This document shows positions 7,967 through 18,484 of a stretch of DNA of 64,000 nucleotides, piece by piece. Within the stretch, counting starts at the first letter, position 1. Each line of letters opens with the position of its first letter. Below the pieces are notes generated by a model. That model saw only the letters and a list, made by a program, of their open reading frames with translations. It did not search any database and was not told the origin of the DNA. The stretch comes from Bin87 sp965222895 (GTDB taxonomy: Bacteria; Chloroflexota; Dehalococcoidia; Lucifugimonadales; UBA3495), in NCBI GenBank assembly GCA_965222895.1, contig CBDCVB010000001.1:124001-188000 (forward strand), in the 5' to 3' direction. Position numbers and translations under genes: made by a program.

Positions 7967-8317
7967 ATGGCCTTCAACGGGGATCAGGCGATGGTGAACC
8001 GGGTCTACTGCGAAACCGAATCCTTGCAAGGTATGGTTGCCGAGCAATGGCATACAGTCATCCTCTCCAAATATGAACAGTTCGGGCAAGCTCTGGTCGT
8101 TGTATAACACGTCCACTATTCCCATCTGCACGGTGGTACGTGAGCCGTTGGCCAACGTGAAGGTTCGGGATGGCTGGTCGGCTCGCCAACCCATGTCCTC
8201 CAACAGGGCGGCGGGCAACTGACTGTAGGTTGCGCCGGTGTCCGCTTTCATACGCAGATTGCGCAGGTAAGACCCGTCGTTGGCCCAAATGCCCACCGTG
8301 TCGTAAACGTCGCCCAT
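7961..8317 (-). CDS. Clan AA (retropepsin-like) aspartic protease
   Basis: A protein of about 118 residues with a single D-T-G-A-T active-site motif at residues 26-30, preceded by L-R-M-K-A and followed by a hydrophobic strand (Y-S-Q-L-P-A-A-L-L). Farther on, M-P-L-L-G-N-H-T-L and G-F-A-V-D resemble the flap and second psi-loop of retroviral-type proteases, which act as homodimers. Bacterial relatives are common single-domain proteins of unknown substrate. The ATG at 8317 is 20 bases after the leuS stop and has no strong ribosome site, suggesting coupling to leuS. In-frame ATT codons 2 and 4 codons further upstream are a less likely start. It precedes the cobalamin genes on the same strand; no role in B12 synthesis is known to me. 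Confidence 0.75.
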   Translation of the reverse strand: MGDVYDTVGIWANDGSYLRNLRMKADTGATYSQLPAALLEDMGWRADQPSRTFTLANGSRTTVQMGIVDVLYNDQSLPELFIFGEDDCMPLLGNHTLQGFGFAVDPVHHRLIPVEGHR

Positions 8318-8337
8318 ATCAATATCAATACTAGGGG

Positions 8338-10815
<2,478 letters not shown>

Positions 10816-11285
10816 TGGAAGGAATCCCTCAACAATTCAACTGGTGGCGCCGCATCGGCGCTGGAAGCGGCGAAGGCCCATGGCAATGGGGCCTTGCTGC
10901 GGCTCTAATATAGCATACGCCTGTGGCGCCGGCGGCGGCTTTTGGCAAGTATATCATCGCCTTCGGGAGCGTTGGGCAGCGCTGACAACGCGGCAACCCG
11001 GGCCGGTGATGCGCGTCATGTCGCCGCGGCTCCTCACGCGTAGCCACTTTGTCATTGCGAGCGTAGCGTGGCAATCTCGCTGCCGCAGCAACCGCGGTTC
11101 GCCGACGTGTGTTCAACCGCATCGAGATTGCCACGTCGCTATGCTCCTCGCAATGACGGAATAAAGTGGGTACGCGTGTCGCCGCGGCTCCAATTGACAT
11201 ATTCTGGATGCCACGTCTACAATTCCGGGCGGCATAATACGACTGTTGGACAGCAATAGATGCTTGCACACCCAACGCGCCGCCG
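10816..11285. other. Divergent intergenic region leuS / trkH with a palindromic repeat
   Basis: 470 bases between two divergently transcribed genes. The central part is one copy of the dispersed palindromic repeat (11033-11178 including its outer arms). On the minus strand a TATATT about 95 bases upstream of leuS could be a -10 element, but no matching -35 is convincing. I see no coding region. Confidence 0.55.
11033..11178. repeat. Dispersed palindromic repeat, copy A
   Basis: The core, 11051-11157, begins GTCATTGCGAG and ends CTCGCAATGAC. Internal arms read GTGGCAATCTCG and CGAGATTGCCAC. The outer flanks CACGCGTA..CCACTTT and AAAGTGGGTACGCGTG are also inverted. The whole could fold into one long hairpin. 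It is non-coding and has related copies at 19173, 23004, 46153, 46309, 58789 and 59024. Confidence 0.9.
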
Positions 11286-12830
11286 TTGCTTCCCGTGAAC
11301 GATCAATCCGGAGGCAACACCGGCTCCACTGCGCCTGACCCGGCTCAGGATCAAACAGTCGAAGGTGCACCCGAATATTTGCGAGTTGACCGACGGGCCG
11401 CCGCAATACGGATGCCGGTGCGGCGCCGGGTGCCGCCCCGCCGGTGGTCATCCACCCCGCTACTCTTGCTGGGTTTCTTCCTGCTGCTGAACATCGTCGG
11501 CGGGGTATTGCTGTGCCTGCCCATATCGGCGGCGGAGGGCACCGCCACCGAGCTGAGGGTGGGGTTTTTCACCGCCATTTCAGCCTCGACGGTAACGGGG
11601 TTGTTGCTGGTTGACACGCCAACCTATTGGTCGTTCGTCGGCCAGGTGGTCATCTTCTTCCTGATGTTAATCGGAGGACTGGAGTTCATCACGGCGGCCA
11701 CCATATTGATTGTCGTGATTGGCCGGCGCGCCACGGTGATTGAGGAGGATGTGTATCAAGACACGGTGGGCGCCGGCTACATGAACAACATCCCGAAGGT
11801 TGCACGCAATATTGTGATTGCGTTTTTTATTGGATACCTGGCGGGCGCCGTGCTCCTGTTTTCCAAGATGAGGTCGGTGGACGATTTCTCGCTGCCGGAA
11901 GCGGTGTGGCAATCCCTGTTCCTGTCTGTTTCGGCGCTGAACAATGCCGGTTTTTCCATCCTGCCCAACGCGGCCAGCGGCAACAACGCCGATACGCTGG
12001 GCGCCCAGCCCTTCCTGATGGCCATTATCACGCCGATGATTATTCTGGGTGCGTTGGGCTGGCCTTTGTTCGTTGACATCAAGCGCAATTGGCGGTTCAG
12101 GTTTTCGCTCCGAGGCTGGCTGGCGAGCGGCCTCCCGGTGATGTTGCCGTTCAATTTTTCGAGACTCACGCTGGATACCAAGCTGGTGCTGATTCTCACG
12201 TCGACGCTGTATGTTTTCAGCGCGTTGATTTTCCTGTTTACGGAGTGGAATGGAGTGCTGGGCGGGCACGACGTACTGGGCAAGGTGGGCTCTTCGGTGT
12301 TCCACGGCGTCAGTGGCCGCACCGCCGGATTCTCGGCGCTGGATTGGGGAGCCACCGCCGATTTCACTTTGTTGGTGTTCGGCGGCCTGATGTTCGTGGG
12401 AGGGTCGACCGCCTCAGTATCCGGCGGCATCAAGGTGAACACTCTCGCGGTGTTGATGGTGGCGGCGCGTTCTTCGGCGCTGCGTCATCCGCGCACTGAG
12501 ATATTCCGTCGGGAAATTGGCGCCGCTCTGGTGGCCCGGGCTTTGCTGGTTACGCTGCTGGGCATCCTGTACCTGGGGTTGGTGGTGCCAATCCTGACCT
12601 ACCTGGAGCCGGATATACCCTTTGTGCCGCTGATGTTCGAGACCATTTCGGCGTTTGGCACCAATGGTATGTCGACTGGAATGTCTGCTCACCTCGGCCT
12701 TCCTGGAGCAATTATATTTATGATTACAATGCTGTTGGGGCGCGTGGGACCTCTGACCCTGGTGATGCTGTTGGCGCCCCGGGACGATGCGTCCTACCGT
12801 TATCCGGTAGAACCAGTTAGAATTGGTTAG
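11286..12830 (+). CDS. TrkH/KtrB-family potassium transporter membrane subunit
   Basis: An approximately 514-residue multi-pass protein. After a hydrophilic N-terminus of about 55 residues there are at least eight long hydrophobic segments, arranged as the repeated M1-pore-M2 units of the Trk/Ktr/HKT family. Pore-loop glycine signatures are visible as S-A-S-T-V-T-G-L, S-A-L-N-N-A-G-F-S, S-G-R-T-A-G-F-S and S-A-F-G-T-N-G-M-S-T-G. It moves K+ (or Na+/K+) across the inner membrane. The partner regulator TrkA/KtrA starts 5 bases downstream. The exact start is uncertain: a TTG at 11286, a GTG at 11295 and an ATG at 11412 are all in frame, without a decisive ribosome site. The first hydrophobic segment begins after all of them. 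Confidence 0.9.
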   Translation: MLPVNDQSGGNTGSTAPDPAQDQTVEGAPEYLRVDRRAAAIRMPVRRRVPPRRWSSTPLLLLGFFLLLNIVGGVLLCLPISAAEGTATELRVGFFTAISASTVTGLLLVDTPTYWSFVGQVVIFFLMLIGGLEFITAATILIVVIGRRATVIEEDVYQDTVGAGYMNNIPKVARNIVIAFFIGYLAGAVLLFSKMRSVDDFSLPEAVWQSLFLSVSALNNAGFSILPNAASGNNADTLGAQPFLMAIITPMIILGALGWPLFVDIKRNWRFRFSLRGWLASGLPVMLPFNFSRLTLDTKLVLILTSTLYVFSALIFLFTEWNGVLGGHDVLGKVGSSVFHGVSGRTAGFSALDWGATADFTLLVFGGLMFVGGSTASVSGGIKVNTLAVLMVAARSSALRHPRTEIFRREIGAALVARALLVTLLGILYLGLVVPILTYLEPDIPFVPLMFETISAFGTNGMSTGMSAHLGLPGAIIFMITMLLGRVGPLTLVMLLAPRDDASYRYPVEPVRIG

Positions 12831-12835
12831 CGATT

Positions 12836-13495
12836 ATGGCAAATCAGATTTGCGTCATTGGCCTGGGTCGATTCGGGACCAAACTGGCCAGCACCCTGTT
12901 TCAACGCCAGCACGAGGTGTTGGCGATCGACGCCGATGAGCAGAAGGTGCAGGCGATGCTGGGCCAGGTGACCTACGCCGTGGAAGCGGATGCGACCAAT
13001 GAAACGGCGTTGCGTGATTTGGGCGTGGCGGATATGGATGTGTGCATCGTCGCGTTGGGCAGCCAGATTCAGTCGAGCATCATCGCCACCATGCTTCTGA
13101 AAACTATGGGAGTGCCGTTCGTCATCGCCCGGGCAACTGATGCGCAGCACCGCGAAATCTTGCACCGAATTGGCGCTGACAAGGTAATATTCCCGGAAGA
13201 AGAGGCCGCGGTGCGCGCCGCCAGCCTGGATATGACCCCCAATGCGATAGAGTACATGGACATTACCGAATCCACCGGCGTACACAAGCTGCGGCCGCCA
13301 GAACGGATGCGGGGGCGACGGCTGCGGGATGTCGGGCTGGCGCAGGATTCCACCAACCCACGCCTGGCGGTGATGGTGTTGCGTCGCGCCAACGAATATA
13401 TTCTGAACCCCCAGGATGATGAAGTAATCGCCGACGGGGACGTGCTGGTGGTGGTGGGAAGCCATGCTGAGATCGAACGGGCATTTGCGCGTTAG
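12836..13495 (+). CDS. Trk/Ktr potassium uptake regulatory subunit (RCK domain)
   Basis: A 219-residue cytoplasmic gating subunit. The N-terminal Rossmann motif I-G-L-G-R-F-G-T-K-L (residues 7-16) and the acidic I-D-A-D-E at the end of strand 2 bind NAD(H) or ATP. E-A-D-A-T-N-E is typical of RCK-N. The C-terminal RCK-C domain (about residues 140-219) ends with D-G-D-V-L-V-V-V-G-S. It starts 5 bases after the membrane subunit, as usual for a two-gene Ktr/Trk operon. One RCK unit of this length makes it KtrA-like rather than the duplicated E. coli TrkA. Confidence 0.93.
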   Translation: MANQICVIGLGRFGTKLASTLFQRQHEVLAIDADEQKVQAMLGQVTYAVEADATNETALRDLGVADMDVCIVALGSQIQSSIIATMLLKTMGVPFVIARATDAQHREILHRIGADKVIFPEEEAAVRAASLDMTPNAIEYMDITESTGVHKLRPPERMRGRRLRDVGLAQDSTNPRLAVMVLRRANEYILNPQDDEVIADGDVLVVVGSHAEIERAFAR

Positions 13496-13595
13496 CCCGT
13501 GTTGACGTGATGTTGGCTGGCAAGACGAGCGTGGGCGGATACGACGAAGCTCGCGCGGCCGTCAGGCTTGCCGAGTCGCCCTGCTGGGAGACGCA

Positions 13596-14432
13596 ATGAC
13601 CGAATGTATCGGCTACTTGGGACCGGCCGGGACCTACACCGAGCAGGCTGCGCTGCTGTACGCTCCGGAAGCCACCCTGACGCCGTATCCGACCATTAGC
13701 GCGGTTGGCGCCGCAGTGGCCAATGGTGAGCTGGACGCTGGCGTGGTGCCCATCGAAAACAGTTTGGAAGGGTCGGTAACGTTTACGCTGGACCTGTTGA
13801 TTAGTCAGTCTGGGCTGTCGATTCGCAACGAGGTGGTAATTCCGATTGACCACTATCTGGTGGCGCCGCGGGGGGTAGAAGCGGACGCGGTGCGGGTGAT
13901 TTATTCGCATCCGCAGGCGCTGGCACAGTGCCGCAGCTACCTGGAATCGCGGTTCCCACAGGCGCAAAACGAGGCGTCGTTGAGCACGGTTGCCGCCGTG
14001 GCTGATATGCAGGCGAGCGTGGTGCCGGCGGCGGCCATCTGTCCGCAGCGGGCGACGGAGATTTATGACGTGCAAGTGCTGGACCGGGGAATTCAGGACA
14101 GCATGGTGAACCAGACGCGGTTTGCCGTCCTCGCGCGTGCCGACCACGCGCCAACCGGCCATGACCGCACATCGATTTGTTTCTCGTTTACGGTAGATCG
14201 GCCGGGGAGTTTGTACCATTGTATCGGCGAATTTTCGGAGCGGAATATTAATCTGGTCAAGGTAGAAAGCCGGCCCACGAAACAGGCGTTGGGCAGGTAT
14301 ATCTTTTTGATTGATTGTATTGGGCACCGCGCGGAACCCGATGTAGCCGCAGCGCTGGAGGGTTTGCGCCAGCGCGTGGATATGTTCAAGATACTGGGCT
14401 CGTATCCGTTGTGGGAACCGGCCGACGCGTGA
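13596..14432 (+). CDS. pheA: Prephenate dehydratase
   Basis: A 278-residue enzyme converting prephenate to phenylpyruvate in phenylalanine synthesis. The PDT domain starts G-Y-L-G-P-A-G-T-Y-T-E-Q-A and includes G-V-V-P-I-E-N-S-L-E-G-S-V and the terminal N-Q-T-R-F motif with its catalytic Thr. An ACT regulatory domain follows (about residues 188-270), with the phenylalanine-binding signatures R-P-G-S-L-Y and E-S-R-P. Feedback inhibition by phenylalanine is therefore expected. It is monofunctional, with no chorismate mutase part. GGGAG lies 5 bases before the ATG, and a hairpin terminator follows about 30 bases after the stop. Confidence 0.95.
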   Translation: MTECIGYLGPAGTYTEQAALLYAPEATLTPYPTISAVGAAVANGELDAGVVPIENSLEGSVTFTLDLLISQSGLSIRNEVVIPIDHYLVAPRGVEADAVRVIYSHPQALAQCRSYLESRFPQAQNEASLSTVAAVADMQASVVPAAAICPQRATEIYDVQVLDRGIQDSMVNQTRFAVLARADHAPTGHDRTSICFSFTVDRPGSLYHCIGEFSERNINLVKVESRPTKQALGRYIFLIDCIGHRAEPDVAAALEGLRQRVDMFKILGSYPLWEPADA

Positions 14433-14460
14433 CCACGGCGTCGGGCGCTTCAAAAAGATA

Positions 14461-14493
14461 GAACCGGCCTGGCTGGTAGACCGGTTCGTTTTT
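14461..14493 (+). terminator. Intrinsic terminator after pheA
   Basis: Seven-base stem GAACCGG / CCGGTTC around a 13-base loop, followed by GTTTTTC. It is 28 bases past the pheA stop codon. The YtxH-like gene downstream is on the other strand. Confidence 0.8.
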
Positions 14494-14553
14494 CGGCGAG
14501 TTTGAAGCTTTAACCCGCCAGCGGCACTGTTCCGCCAATGGAAATGTTCTGGT

Positions 14554-14787
14554 TTAACTGTGGGGATATGGCCCGTAGACTGCCACGGATGGGTCTGGCG
14601 TGTCGCTGCGGCGCAAGCCGGGGATGCGACTTTTCGACCGAGTGGAGCCGTATATCCTGCCGATGTTCCGCATGACTGCGCTGCGGGATTCATGACCGGA
14701 GTAGGGCGCCAGCAACAAACCGGCGACCACTCCCACCGCAGCGCCCGCTGCCAGCAAGCTGAGCGTCTGATTGGACCTCATGCCCAT
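14554..14787 (-). CDS. YtxH-like small membrane-anchored protein (1 of 3)
   Basis: A 77-residue protein with one N-terminal hydrophobic helix (L-L-A-A-G-A-A-V-G-V-V-A-G-L-L-L) ending in A-P-Y-S-G, then a basic tail rich in Arg and Ser and a Pro/Tyr-rich end. The G-x-x-x-G-L-L-L-A-P-x-S/T-G pattern is the YtxH family signature. Function is not established; homologues are general-stress or envelope proteins. It is the third of three tandem paralogues on the minus strand (with 14842-15075 and 15295-15513). The C-terminal part differs from theirs. Confidence 0.75.
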   Translation of the reverse strand: MGMRSNQTLSLLAAGAAVGVVAGLLLAPYSGHESRSAVMRNIGRIYGSTRSKSRIPGLRRSDTPDPSVAVYGPYPHS

Positions 14788-14841
14788 ATTGGACTCCCCG
14801 TTAGTATTTGACGGGCGTCGATATTCAACCTGTTGCAGTAG

Positions 14842-15075
14842 TCAGTCGCGGCCGCTGCCCACTGGTCGGCTTTCAGAGTCGACAATATCGCCGGTCTTGC
14901 CTCCTCTGCGGAGCCAGTTACGCACCCGAGAGCCGCGGGTTCGCGTGGCGTTGGCGCTTTGCCGGATCTGGGAGCGAATTTCCCGGCCGCTCTTCGGCGC
15001 CAGCACCAATCCGGCGGCAATTCCTACTGCGATACCCGCCGAAAGCAATCCTAGTCCTCGCTTTGCGTTACGCAT
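14842..15075 (-). CDS. YtxH-like small membrane-anchored protein (2 of 3)
   Basis: 77 residues: one transmembrane helix (G-L-L-S-A-G-I-A-V-G-I-A-A-G-L-V-L) followed by A-P-K-S-G-R-E-I-R, then a strongly basic tail. The start at 15075 is preceded by a perfect AGGAGG 7 bases upstream, which rules out the longer reading beginning at 15162. Same family as its neighbours on both sides. The positively charged tail is predicted to be cytoplasmic. Confidence 0.8.
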   Translation of the reverse strand: MRNAKRGLGLLSAGIAVGIAAGLVLAPKSGREIRSQIRQSANATRTRGSRVRNWLRRGGKTGDIVDSESRPVGSGRD

Positions 15076-15294
15076 ATCGAAACCTCCTGGTGTATTCGTT
15101 TTGGTTGGCCTAATGGTGTCTCTTATCGGAACGGAAAGGCCAAAGCCTTGGCGGACGCGCAACCAACCTGCCCATCAACCCTTCATCCACGGTATCCATA
15201 CCCGGTTGCGTTGCCATCTGCTGGGGCCTCGGCCAGATCTTAGTGTTCAATGATCTTGCGGTCGCAGTATTGCGACCGCGGTAACGGAGGGAGC

Positions 15295-15513
15295 TTATTG
15301 CTCCAGCAACTCTTCTACTTCGTCACCGGCGCGGTTGCGAACGCGGTCCACATACGACCGACCGGTGCCGACGGCTCGGTCGACGCCGCGGCGCACGTAG
15401 CTACGAGTCTCGTTGCCAGTTTGGGGAGCCAGCAATATGCCTGCTGCCAAACCCAGCGCCAGACCGGCCAGACCGGCGGTCAAAATTCCTATGGCTTGTC
15501 CTTCGCGACTCAT
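15295..15513 (-). CDS. YtxH-like small membrane-anchored protein (3 of 3)
   Basis: 72 residues: an N-terminal helix (I-L-T-A-G-L-A-G-L-A-L-G-L-A-A-G-I-L-L) ending in A-P-Q-T-G-N-E-T-R, then an amphipathic Arg/Asp/Glu-rich tail ending E-E-L-L-E-Q. CAGGAGG lies 5 bases before the ATG. It is the most upstream of the three paralogues. The AT-rich stretch 15530-15700 just upstream on the same strand is the likely shared promoter region. Confidence 0.8.
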   Translation of the reverse strand: MSREGQAIGILTAGLAGLALGLAAGILLAPQTGNETRSYVRRGVDRAVGTGRSYVDRVRNRAGDEVEELLEQ

Positions 15514-15786
15514 GATTGCCTCCTGTTGAGATGAAAAAATTGGGTTTTATCCTATAAAGGCGACGTTTCGCCTACCGACTATGGGATATTTCCTGTATCT
15601 AATTGGCTGATGCCGGAGTGCCTCCAATTATCAATAATGGTAATGAAGATTAGTTGAACTGTCAATACTTATTTTTTACCAGATTTATAATTCGCCCATG
15701 TTAGCTTGACATTTGAGTGGCGCACCCAAGAATCCCTCCGGTGCGATTTGGACGTGAGCGGGGTGGGGGTAAGTTACAATCGCGAC

Positions 15787-16281
15787 ATGCTTGGCAATCT
15801 GGTGAACCTGGCTATTGCGGTGGCCTCGTTGTTTTTTCGTTCCCATTTTGTGGTGCGCGGCGATAGTATGGAGCCGGCTTTGCGAGACGGGGATCTGGTT
15901 CATTCGGTGCCGAGGGCACTGCTGGTGCGAGGCTTGCGCCGCGGGTCGATCGTGGTGGCTGATACGCGGTGGGGTTTAGATCGGATTGTAATCAAACGCG
16001 TGGCCGCGTTGCCCGGTGATTGGGTCGATGTTGCGAGCGACGGGGCCGTGTCGGTATACGGGCTTACCGAGGAACAACCGCTGGGTGTGGCCGGGCGTAT
16101 CTGTGGTGAGACGGGGCAGCGTGGGCCTGGCATCGGCTGGGTATGCGGGGATGATGAGTATTTCCTGGTTGGCGACAATTCGGTGGAAAGTGCGGACAGC
16201 AGACGCCTCGGGCCGGTGGAGGCGACAGATATAATTAGTTGCGTTTGGCTGAGGGTTCCCGGTCACCTGATCCGCCGTTGA
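15787..16281 (+). CDS. Signal peptidase I-like (S26) protease
   Basis: A 164-residue protein with one N-terminal membrane helix (L-V-N-L-A-I-A-V-A-S-L-F-F). The catalytic Ser27 lies in R-G-D-S-M-E-P and the Lys70 general base in V-I-K-R-V-A-A-L-P-G-D. V-G-D-N-S-x-x-S-x-D-S-R near the C-terminus is the S26 box E region. All catalytic elements are intact. It is shorter than LepB, lacking the large periplasmic insert, and resembles the small S26 enzymes of Actinobacteria and Chloroflexi. A start at 15706 is open in frame but has no ribosome site; the ATG at 15787 puts the hydrophobic helix at the N-terminus. Confidence 0.85.
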   Translation: MLGNLVNLAIAVASLFFRSHFVVRGDSMEPALRDGDLVHSVPRALLVRGLRRGSIVVADTRWGLDRIVIKRVAALPGDWVDVASDGAVSVYGLTEEQPLGVAGRICGETGQRGPGIGWVCGDDEYFLVGDNSVESADSRRLGPVEATDIISCVWLRVPGHLIRR

Positions 16282-16353
16282 CGACCTGGCAGCATACTAG
16301 GACACCTGACGCCCAGAACTTGCGCACCCACTCACGCCACCGCACCGCTGATA

Positions 16354-17340
16354 ATGAACTTCGAAGACGCGATATTGAGGGTGGCCGGCTGGGCCAACCG
16401 GCACCACCGGCTGCTGAAAGTGTGGCCCATACTGGGGTTGCTGCACGCCAGACGCGGAATCCAGCGGGCTGCTGAACATAACCGCGCATTGCGGGTATTT
16501 CTGGCAACTGTGGCCGCCGTAACCCGGAACGACGCCCAGCAGATGATTGCCGGTGTGGCCTACTACGGCGTGATTGCGTTGATCCCAATCTCGGTTGGAG
16601 TGCTGAAAATACTGGAGCTGATTTTGGGGACGGCGCTTACCGCACACTGGTATACGCGATTGTCCTCGGCGGTATTTCCGTCGGGAATAGAACTGACGAC
16701 GCTGGTTGGTTCACGCAACTCGGCGGCGGCCAGCATAACGGCGGGGCTGGCATTGGTGGGCCTGACCTGGGGATCATTCAAGCTTTTTGGGTCAGTGGGC
16801 CTGGTGGTGAACCGGATGTGGGGAATTGAGCTGGCCCAGGTGGGATACATCGCCAGGGCGCGGGAATTGCTGATCCTGATTGCGACGGCGCTGTTGCTGC
16901 TGATTTCCAGCGTGGCCAGCTACCTGGTGGACCAGGAATCGCTGCCGAACCTGCTGCGGGATTTTCAATTGGTGCAGTGGGCAAATGCGCTGCAAAACCA
17001 GCGCTGGGTGTCGGACATCGCAGCAACGGCGGTGGCGGCGGTGGCGTTCATGCTGGTGTACCGGTACGTGCCGGAGCGTACGGTGCGCTGGAAGTGGGCG
17101 ATGATCGCGGCGGTTTTCGCCGGCATCGCTTTCAAGTTAAACAACGATGCGTTTGCGTTTGTCCTGAGCTACGTACTGCCGGCGCAGCTGTACGGGCCGC
17201 TGGCCACCGTGCTGGTATTCCTGATGTGGATGTTTGGTTCGTCGATGATTCTGGCCGCCGGGGCCGCGGTGTGCGCTTATTCCCAAAGCATCTACGACGG
17301 CGATGGGCCCAGGACGAGGCCGGGATGGTTCCTGAAGTAG
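16354..17340 (+). CDS. YihY/BrkB-family inner-membrane protein
   Basis: A 328-residue protein with about six transmembrane segments. Family features include the Q-M-I-A-G-V-A-Y-Y-G-V-I-A-L-I-P block (around residues 64-79), L-T-W-G-S-F-K-L-F and the late Y-R-Y-V-P-E-R-T-V-R-W-K segment. The last helices contain L-V-F-L-M-W-M-F-G-S-S-M-I-L-A-G-A, typical of the UPF0761/BrkB C-terminus. Function is unresolved in general; it is not an RNase BN as once named. It follows the signal peptidase-like gene in the same direction after 72 bases, so the two may be co-transcribed. Confidence 0.85.
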   Translation: MNFEDAILRVAGWANRHHRLLKVWPILGLLHARRGIQRAAEHNRALRVFLATVAAVTRNDAQQMIAGVAYYGVIALIPISVGVLKILELILGTALTAHWYTRLSSAVFPSGIELTTLVGSRNSAAASITAGLALVGLTWGSFKLFGSVGLVVNRMWGIELAQVGYIARARELLILIATALLLLISSVASYLVDQESLPNLLRDFQLVQWANALQNQRWVSDIAATAVAAVAFMLVYRYVPERTVRWKWAMIAAVFAGIAFKLNNDAFAFVLSYVLPAQLYGPLATVLVFLMWMFGSSMILAAGAAVCAYSQSIYDGDGPRTRPGWFLK

Positions 17341-17390
17341 GGGGCTGGCTGACGACGGTTTTCAATCGAGGCCAGCCGGCGTCGGCGCGG

Positions 17391-17660
17391 TTAGAGCTTC
17401 CAGAAGCTGCCTACCTGACAGATGATGTCCACCTTGTTGATGGATTCGGTGGGCCAGCCGACCACCTTAAGCCAATCCTCGAAGTGGGCCTGTTCCACGG
17501 CCTCACACTCGGAGACCAGGCGGCCGGTTTCCAGATCGCCGTAGACTTTCAGAACGGTGGTGCGGCGGTCGGGGCGCCACTTGCGGACGGCGTTGAGCTT
17601 GTCGCGGAATTCGGCTTCGGTGATGCCGGGGACGTTGTGGACGGCGATGAAACGGGCCAT
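17391..17660 (-). CDS. Small conserved-looking protein, unknown function
   Basis: 89 residues, no signal peptide or membrane helix, no cysteine pair. It starts M-A-R-F-I-A-V-H-N-V-P-G-I-T-E-A-E-F and has alternating strand-helix character suggestive of a small ferredoxin-like (beta-alpha-beta) fold. The opening recalls the DUF4242 group, but I cannot confirm that. It has a plausible GGAGTT before the ATG and codon use like its neighbours. It is convergent with the YihY gene and precedes the MaoC pair on the same strand; no function is assigned. Confidence 0.55.
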   Translation of the reverse strand: MARFIAVHNVPGITEAEFRDKLNAVRKWRPDRRTTVLKVYGDLETGRLVSECEAVEQAHFEDWLKVVGWPTESINKVDIICQVGSFWKL

Positions 17661-17777
17661 TGGATCAAACTCCGTGAGTGGTTGGATGGTGTTGATTAGA
17701 CCAGTCGTTGGGGGTGAGATGATGGGGAAGGAACAGATTGTCGCACTGGCAGGACCGTTTGGGATTACAATTTCACC

Positions 17778-17824
17778 ATCACCCCAGAGCCCTCTCTCAT
17801 CAAGGGAGAGGGCTCTGGGGTGAT
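17778..17824. repeat. 19-bp perfect inverted repeat, possible terminator
   Basis: Arms ATCACCCCAGAGCCCTCTC and its exact complement flank a 9-base loop containing TCATCAAGG. It lies 7 bases beyond the stop of the MaoC-like gene on the minus strand and may end its transcript. Partial relatives of the CACCCC..CTCTCCC arm occur near 34208 and 47437, so it is also a dispersed repeat. Confidence 0.8.
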
Positions 17825-17830
17825 GCTGTT

Positions 17831-18394
17831 CTAATCGTCAGCGGGCGGGATGAAGGGGTAGGGGATGGGTGGCCCATCGCGGAGGGGGAGGACGACCGTG
17901 GCGGTGCCGGGCATACTTTCGATACCGTCCTGGGTTTTCATGCCGATTTCCAGCTCCACGAAGCCCATCCGGTTCTTTTCGGATTTGCTGGTGACGCGCC
18001 CCCACATGATGAGGATGTCGCCGGGTACCAGCATGGCGCGGTGTTCAAAGCGGGCTTTCCAGGGCCAACCGTTGGGCAGCGTCCAGTCTTTGAGGTACTG
18101 GGGCACCACGCTCTGCTTCCAGGAACCGTGCACCAGGATGCTGGGGTTCCGGTCATGGTTGAGGCCGAAGTCCAGATCGTAATGGATCCGGTGGAAGTTC
18201 TCGATGGCGGCGCTCCAGCGGAAGAGGTGGGTGGGCGTTGGTTTGTAGATGTACTTGGGGAGTTCGTCGCCTTCGGCCACGTCCTCAAAGTAGATTTGGC
18301 TCTTTTGGCGCAGGCCGTCAGCGTCGGGGCGCTCGTTGCGCTGCCAGATTTCCTCGGGCTCCATATTGAGGAGATCGTCAAGGGAGGTGGTCAT
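17831..18394 (-). CDS. MaoC-like hot-dog dehydratase/hydratase
   Basis: A 187-residue single hot-dog domain protein of the MaoC-like (R)-specific enoyl-CoA hydratase group. The region around residues 65-80 reads E-N-F-H-R-I-H-Y-D. This corresponds to the usual G-D-x-N-P-I-H-x-D, so the catalytic His is kept but the Asp position is Asn. L-V-H-G-S-W-K follows as the conserved helix start. It lies 90 bases downstream of the FAS1-like dehydratase gene on the same strand, and the two probably form a heteromer acting on an acyl-CoA. Substrate is unknown. GGAGCCTCC precedes the ATG. Confidence 0.8.
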   Translation of the reverse strand: MTTSLDDLLNMEPEEIWQRNERPDADGLRQKSQIYFEDVAEGDELPKYIYKPTPTHLFRWSAAIENFHRIHYDLDFGLNHDRNPSILVHGSWKQSVVPQYLKDWTLPNGWPWKARFEHRAMLVPGDILIMWGRVTSKSEKNRMGFVELEIGMKTQDGIESMPGTATVVLPLRDGPPIPYPFIPPADD

Positions 18395-18484
18395 TTTGGA
18401 GGCTCCTGGGTTCGGGTTTTTACAAAGATGGACAGGATCGACCGGATTTCGAGATTGCCACGCTGCGCTCGCAATGACACGATG

